A stretch of 64,000 nt of DNA, taken from positions 60,155-124,154 of the forward strand of contig JAILOU010000033.1 of assembly GCA_024690665.1 (NCBI GenBank). The letters run 5' to 3'. Shown piece by piece: positions 60,074 to 64,000 of the stretch (the stretch's first letter is position 1; every line of letters starts with the position of its first letter). Below the pieces are notes generated by a model. The model worked only from the letters and a program-made list of their open reading frames with translations, made no database searches and was not told the DNA's origin. The translations under genes were made by a program, and so were the position numbers. The stretch comes from Eubacterium sp. (GTDB taxonomy: Bacteria; Bacillota; Clostridia; Lachnospirales; Lachnospiraceae).

Positions 60074-61117
60074 TTATCTTAAAAACAATAAAGATTCTTC
60101 CGGAAAATAAATGAATACATTTCCCGCCTCATATAACCGTTGCACTTCGTCCTTTGGCAATAAAAGACGCACAAAATGCTCCTTTCCCGTCCCTGAATCT
60201 AAAACGAGCTCACTTTCAAACTGTTCCTCGAAGATATGATTCGCTCGAAAGCAAAATTCATTGTCTACATTATTGGAAATGGTTCCGGCCTTGATATAAT
60301 GGGCACGAATTCCCACATACTTCGTCTCTTCCGGTATCTGCCTTTGCAGATGTAACCTCATCTTCCACATCGGGATTTCAATCTCATGCTCTGAAATCCG
60401 ATTGGCCCGCTCAATGTTTCGAACTCCTGATATTCGTGCAGCCGCCAGTGTCTTAGGATCAGCAAAGAAATCCATCTTCTCTTGTACCGTCTCAACCTGT
60501 CCGTGATTAATCACACAAACACTGTCACACAGATGATATACCTCATCACGATTGTGAGAGACGAATAAAACCGTCTTTTTCACTTCCTTTAGTAAATCAA
60601 GAAGTTCTTCTTCCATCTGCCATTTTAGATGACTGTCAAGCGCAGACAGCGGTTCATCTAAAAGAAGAATTTCCGGCTTGGATGCCAGCATTCTTGCAAG
60701 TGCCACTCTCTGCTTTTGTCCTCCGGACAACTGACTTGGAAGGTGCTGTTCAAGCCCTTCTAAGCGATAGTTTTTGATATAGGATTGTATTTCATCCCTA
60801 TCCGGGTTTTTACCCATACCAACCGCAATATTTTTTTCCACCGTCATATTCGGAAACAGAGCATAATCCTGGAACATATATCCAACGCGTCTTTTTTGCG
60901 GTGGAAGATTAATTTTTTGCTCGGAATCAAATAGCACACGATCATTCAGCACAATTCTGCCTTCATCCGGCGTTTCAATCCCGGCAATACATTTAAGCGT
61001 CATACTCTTTCCACATCCGGATGCTCCAAGCAGTGCAAATACTTCTACATCTGCATCGAATGTCACATCCAGCCTAAATTTACCAATTTTCTTTTTTATA
61101 CTCACACTTAAGGACAT
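60074..61117 (-). CDS. modC: Molybdate ABC transporter ATP-binding protein
   Basis: '[25 protein letters not shown]', '[15 protein letters not shown]', C-terminal TOBE-like region; downstream of modA/modB. Confidence 0.92.
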   Translation of the reverse strand: MSLSVSIKKKIGKFRLDVTFDADVEVFALLGASGCGKSMTLKCIAGIETPDEGRIVLNDRVLFDSEQKINLPPQKRRVGYMFQDYALFPNMTVEKNIAVGMGKNPDRDEIQSYIKNYRLEGLEQHLPSQLSGGQKQRVALARMLASKPEILLLDEPLSALDSHLKWQMEEELLDLLKEVKKTVLFVSHNRDEVYHLCDSVCVINHGQVETVQEKMDFFADPKTLAAARISGVRNIERANRISEHEIEIPMWKMRLHLQRQIPEETKYVGIRAHYIKAGTISNNVDNEFCFRANHIFEEQFESELVLDSGTGKEHFVRLLLPKDEVQRLYEAGNVFIYFPEESLLFLR

Positions 61118-61131
61118 TTATTCACCTCAAA

Positions 61132-61836
61132 CTACCAGCGCGAAACATTTTTCATGTTCTTACCGGAGATTATATTCATCGTTACAATAATTCCAAATGC
61201 AATGATCAGAATAATAATTACCCAGATACCGGCCGTAACATAATCACCGTCCTGGATAACCATTGCGATTTTCTGGGAAATCGTTCCCGTCTTGCCCGGA
61301 ATATTACCTGCAAGCATAGAGGTCGCTCCATATTCACCTAGCGCTCTGGCAAATGTCAAAATCGTTCCGGACATGATACCCGGACCGGCATTTGGCACTA
61401 CAATACGCCAAAAAATCTTCAAATTGGACATTCCAAGTGTCTGTCCCGCATAGATCAGATTCTCGTCGAGCTGTTCAAACGCCGCTCTTGCATTCCGATA
61501 CATCAGTGGAAACGCGATTACAGTTGCCGCAACGACACAGCCAAGCCAGGTCTGCACTACTACTATATCAAATTGTTCATTTAAAAAGATTCCAAGCGGT
61601 CTTCTCTTACTAAACAGTAATAACAGAAAAAATCCGGCAACCGTTGGCGGAAGCACCATCGGTAAGGTCAAGATTCCATCCGCAACCGCCTTTACCTTAT
61701 ATCCGGCATGAACAACCTTTCTTGCGGCAAATATTCCAATAAAAAATGAAATGATTGTCGCTACAACACCGGTTTTTAATGAAATTAAAAGCGGGCTCCA
61801 GTCAAGCGAGCTTAGTAATGTACCTAATTCTTCCAT
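61132..61836 (-). CDS. modB: Molybdate ABC transporter permease
   Basis: 'LPMVLPPTVAGFFLLLLFSKRRPLG', 'GEYGATSMLAGNIPGKTGTI'. Confidence 0.95.
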   Translation of the reverse strand: MEELGTLLSSLDWSPLLISLKTGVVATIISFFIGIFAARKVVHAGYKVKAVADGILTLPMVLPPTVAGFFLLLLFSKRRPLGIFLNEQFDIVVVQTWLGCVVAATVIAFPLMYRNARAAFEQLDENLIYAGQTLGMSNLKIFWRIVVPNAGPGIMSGTILTFARALGEYGATSMLAGNIPGKTGTISQKIAMVIQDGDYVTAGIWVIIILIIAFGIIVTMNIISGKNMKNVSRW

Positions 61837-61864
61837 ATCATAAATCCTCTTTTGTTAATGATAA

Positions 61865-61894
61865 AATAAGGAGCAGTAAAAACTGCCCCTTATT
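61865..61894 (-). terminator. Intercistronic hairpin between modA and modB
   Basis: aataaggagcagt-ttt/aaa-actgccccttatt stem; minus strand followed by TTTTATC. Confidence 0.65.
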
Positions 61895-61938
61895 AATGTA
61901 CCTGTTTTATTATACAATACTTTACTTACATTTACAGA

Positions 61939-62841
61939 TTAATCTTCAACATCTGTATCAAAATAGTAATCCTCAAATACCTGTGTAGCTTCATCTGACT
62001 TAATGTAGTTAATAAAGTCTACTGCTGCTTCTGACTGTGCATCGGAAGCTTCATCATTGGCAATCTGTGCGATTGGGTAAATGATATCGCCTGACAGATC
62101 ATAACTTACAACTTCAAGGATTTCAAGCTTGTCTTCAAGACCATATGTATCTGATTTATATACCATACCAACTTCATTAGAACCTTCTGATACAGCAGAT
62201 GCTGTTGCAGATACATTGGCTGTTTCGTTGATTTCTACTCCGCCAAGTGCATCAGATACTTCCTGTGTTGTATATAAAGAAGCATCTTCAACTTCATCTA
62301 ATACACCACTGTTCATAAGTGCAACTCTTGTATACTTACCTACCGGAACAGTTCCGTCGCAAAGAGCGATTGAAGATGCCTTGCTAAGATCTGCAAGTCC
62401 TGTAACTTCAGTTTCGCTTCCCGGATAAGTTACCACACAAAGCTGGTTGTTAACAACATTATGACGGGTTCCGTCTACTACAAGATTATCCTCATCTTGA
62501 AGCTGATCCATCTGCTTTTGTGCTGCAGAGAAGAATACATCACAAGAAGCTCCTTCTTCAATCTGCTCCATCAATGTTCCGGAACTATCATAGTTTGTAA
62601 GAATCTCAATATCCGGATTCGTCTCATTATACTTTTCAATTAAATCATCTAAAACCGTATTCAAAGATGCTGCTGCGAAAACCGTAATTGTTGTCTTGTC
62701 AGCGTCAGTTTCTGCCGCATCAGATGTAGCACCTTCTGTTGATGATGTAGCTGTCTCACTTGTTGCACTACTGCCGCAACCTGCAAGCATAGAAGCTCCA
62801 AATGCAGCAACCATAAACACACTTAATAACTTTTTCTTCAT
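61939..62841 (-). CDS. modA: Molybdate ABC transporter substrate-binding lipoprotein
   Basis: Lipobox 'ASMLAGCGSS', 'ITVFAAASLNTVLDDLIEKYNETNPDIEI'; start at internal Met 62841 rather than track 62910. Confidence 0.94.
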   Translation of the reverse strand: MKKKLLSVFMVAAFGASMLAGCGSSATSETATSSTEGATSDAAETDADKTTITVFAAASLNTVLDDLIEKYNETNPDIEILTNYDSSGTLMEQIEEGASCDVFFSAAQKQMDQLQDEDNLVVDGTRHNVVNNQLCVVTYPGSETEVTGLADLSKASSIALCDGTVPVGKYTRVALMNSGVLDEVEDASLYTTQEVSDALGGVEINETANVSATASAVSEGSNEVGMVYKSDTYGLEDKLEILEVVSYDLSGDIIYPIAQIANDEASDAQSEAAVDFINYIKSDEATQVFEDYYFDTDVED

Positions 62842-63032
62842 TTTTATGTCCTCCATATCATAAAATATGAGGGAAATATCCGTATTTAATATCTCCCTCA
62901 CTAAACACAAGTGTATTATAATTTGTTTTTGGCATTATTGTCAATTATTGTTTTGTTTTTTGGCATTTTTACTATAATTAGATTACGATATTCCATTTTA
63001 AACTGATTTTTTCTTCTTTTTTTATCTGTTTC

Positions 63033-63668
63033 TTACAATACAGTTGCAACAAATCGATTTTCTATCTTTTGCAAAGGTTTTAACATGATTCGAGACAGCA
63101 ATCCAACTAAGACCATTGCCGCAACCGTACCTTCCCGAACACCAATTACATGATGCGTGAAGATCAAAGACACTGCAACCGCTATGACAACCAGGCTAAT
63201 ATCAAATATCATCTTCATATTTCCAAATTTCATGTTCGTCACTTTACATACTGCCAGGCAAAAACCCTCTCCTGCTAAAACAGTTGTCTTTGATGTGACA
63301 GCTCCGCTGACACCAATCGCAACCAAGGCTATCCCAATTAGGCAGATAATCCACTGTTGAACGTAATTATGATAGGTAATATGTTGTGTAATCCAAACAC
63401 ATAGATCCGTCAAATACCCGAACACAATTGCCAACGGAAGCTGTATCAGCTGAATCAATTCGTATTTCTTACGCAAGATTAATATCTGCAACAGGATTAA
63501 CACAACGTGCATAAAGATTGTTACATTTCCTATTGTAAATGGCGTAAACTCGCTTACCGCATTTGGAAAACTTGAAATTGGCGAAGTTCCAAGCTGAGCT
63601 TTAACTGAAAATGCTACACCAAAGGACATAATAAACAGACTTACAATTAATATCATCCATCTTTTCAT
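63033..63668 (-). CDS. YitT/YczE-like integral membrane protein
   Basis: Multi-TM; 'SFGVAFSVKAQLGTSPISSFPNAVSEFTPFTIGNVTIFMHVVLILLQILIL'. Confidence 0.82.
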   Translation of the reverse strand: MKRWMILIVSLFIMSFGVAFSVKAQLGTSPISSFPNAVSEFTPFTIGNVTIFMHVVLILLQILILRKKYELIQLIQLPLAIVFGYLTDLCVWITQHITYHNYVQQWIICLIGIALVAIGVSGAVTSKTTVLAGEGFCLAVCKVTNMKFGNMKMIFDISLVVIAVAVSLIFTHHVIGVREGTVAAMVLVGLLSRIMLKPLQKIENRFVATVL

Positions 63669-63727
63669 TATTCACACTTCTTTCTTTTCATATAAAAAAT
63701 CACTGTAATTAAATACAGTGATTTTAA

Positions 63728-63799
63728 CGTTCCCAGCGGGAATCGAACCCACAACTAGCGCTTAGGAGGCGCTTGTTATATCCATTTAACTATGAGAAC
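63728..63799 (-). tRNA. tRNA-Arg (CCT)
   Basis: Anticodon stem-loop agcgc-CTCCTAA-gcgct; T arm gtggg-TTCGATT-cccgc; acceptor gttctca/tgggaac. Confidence 0.95.
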
Positions 63800-63844
63800 A
63801 ATCCAACTTATATATAATAGCAAATTATGGACTTGTTCTCAAGT

Positions 63845-64000
63845 TTAGAGTTCCATATTATAATTTAGTTGACCCTGCAACCAAATATTTCCTTTAAATC
63901 TTCTGCCAACTGCCGGCTCACCCATTAAGTCATCTTCGTTAATTATCAAATCGAATTCCAGATTATTACAATCTACGCTCAAACGATAAACACGCTCCTT
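63845..64000 (-). CDS. C-terminal part of an uncharacterised protein, truncated by window edge (not in ORF track)
   Basis: Open frame from window edge: KERVYRLSVDCNNLEFDLIINEDDLMGEPAVGRRFKGNIWLQGQLNYNMEL*. Confidence 0.7.
   Translation of the reverse strand, partial: KERVYRLSVDCNNLEFDLIINEDDLMGEPAVGRRFKGNIWLQGQLNYNMEL

Overview
A 64 kb chromosomal window, probably from an anaerobic Firmicute of the Lachnospiraceae type (inferred from gene content and order; no search was run). Main contents: (i) a three-subunit molybdenum hydroxylase operon of the xanthine dehydrogenase type beside a PucR-type regulator, with a MobA-MobB fusion and modABC further along the window; (ii) a Tad/Flp pilus locus with an FHA protein and two prepilin peptidases; (iii) housekeeping blocks (rpsF-ssb-rpsR, gdpP-rplI-dnaB, holB-PSP1-trmN6-rsmI, trmB, a small alarmone synthetase); (iv) envelope, signalling and accessory genes; (v) two tRNAs (Lys-CTT, Arg-CCT). 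The most unusual structure is a ~0.9 kb noncoding inverted-repeat region at about 43,491-44,386, between the convergent genes marR/fabT-like and rsmI. Each arm carries, from outside to inside, a conserved ~115-nt head, a ~120-nt cloverleaf-like fold (11-bp closing stem plus three hairpins), and a second repeat module. A small palindrome sits at the centre. The middle hairpins of the two cloverleaves differ completely in stem sequence but both pair perfectly and share an apical CAAGCAAGCTTGC motif, which is a covariation-like signature. A third head copy with a truncated cloverleaf lies at about 20,022-20,205. All three heads lie just 3' of a stop codon and in the orientation of the upstream gene. 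Other notable points: a 156-bp tandem repeat encoding FliM-like 'MSPEDIAALL' motifs, a diverged AbiE-like gene pair, three proteins with Walker-A-like segments lacking the lysine, a FabT-like operator, and a shared promoter motif upstream of a ferredoxin and a PucR/URO-D pair.
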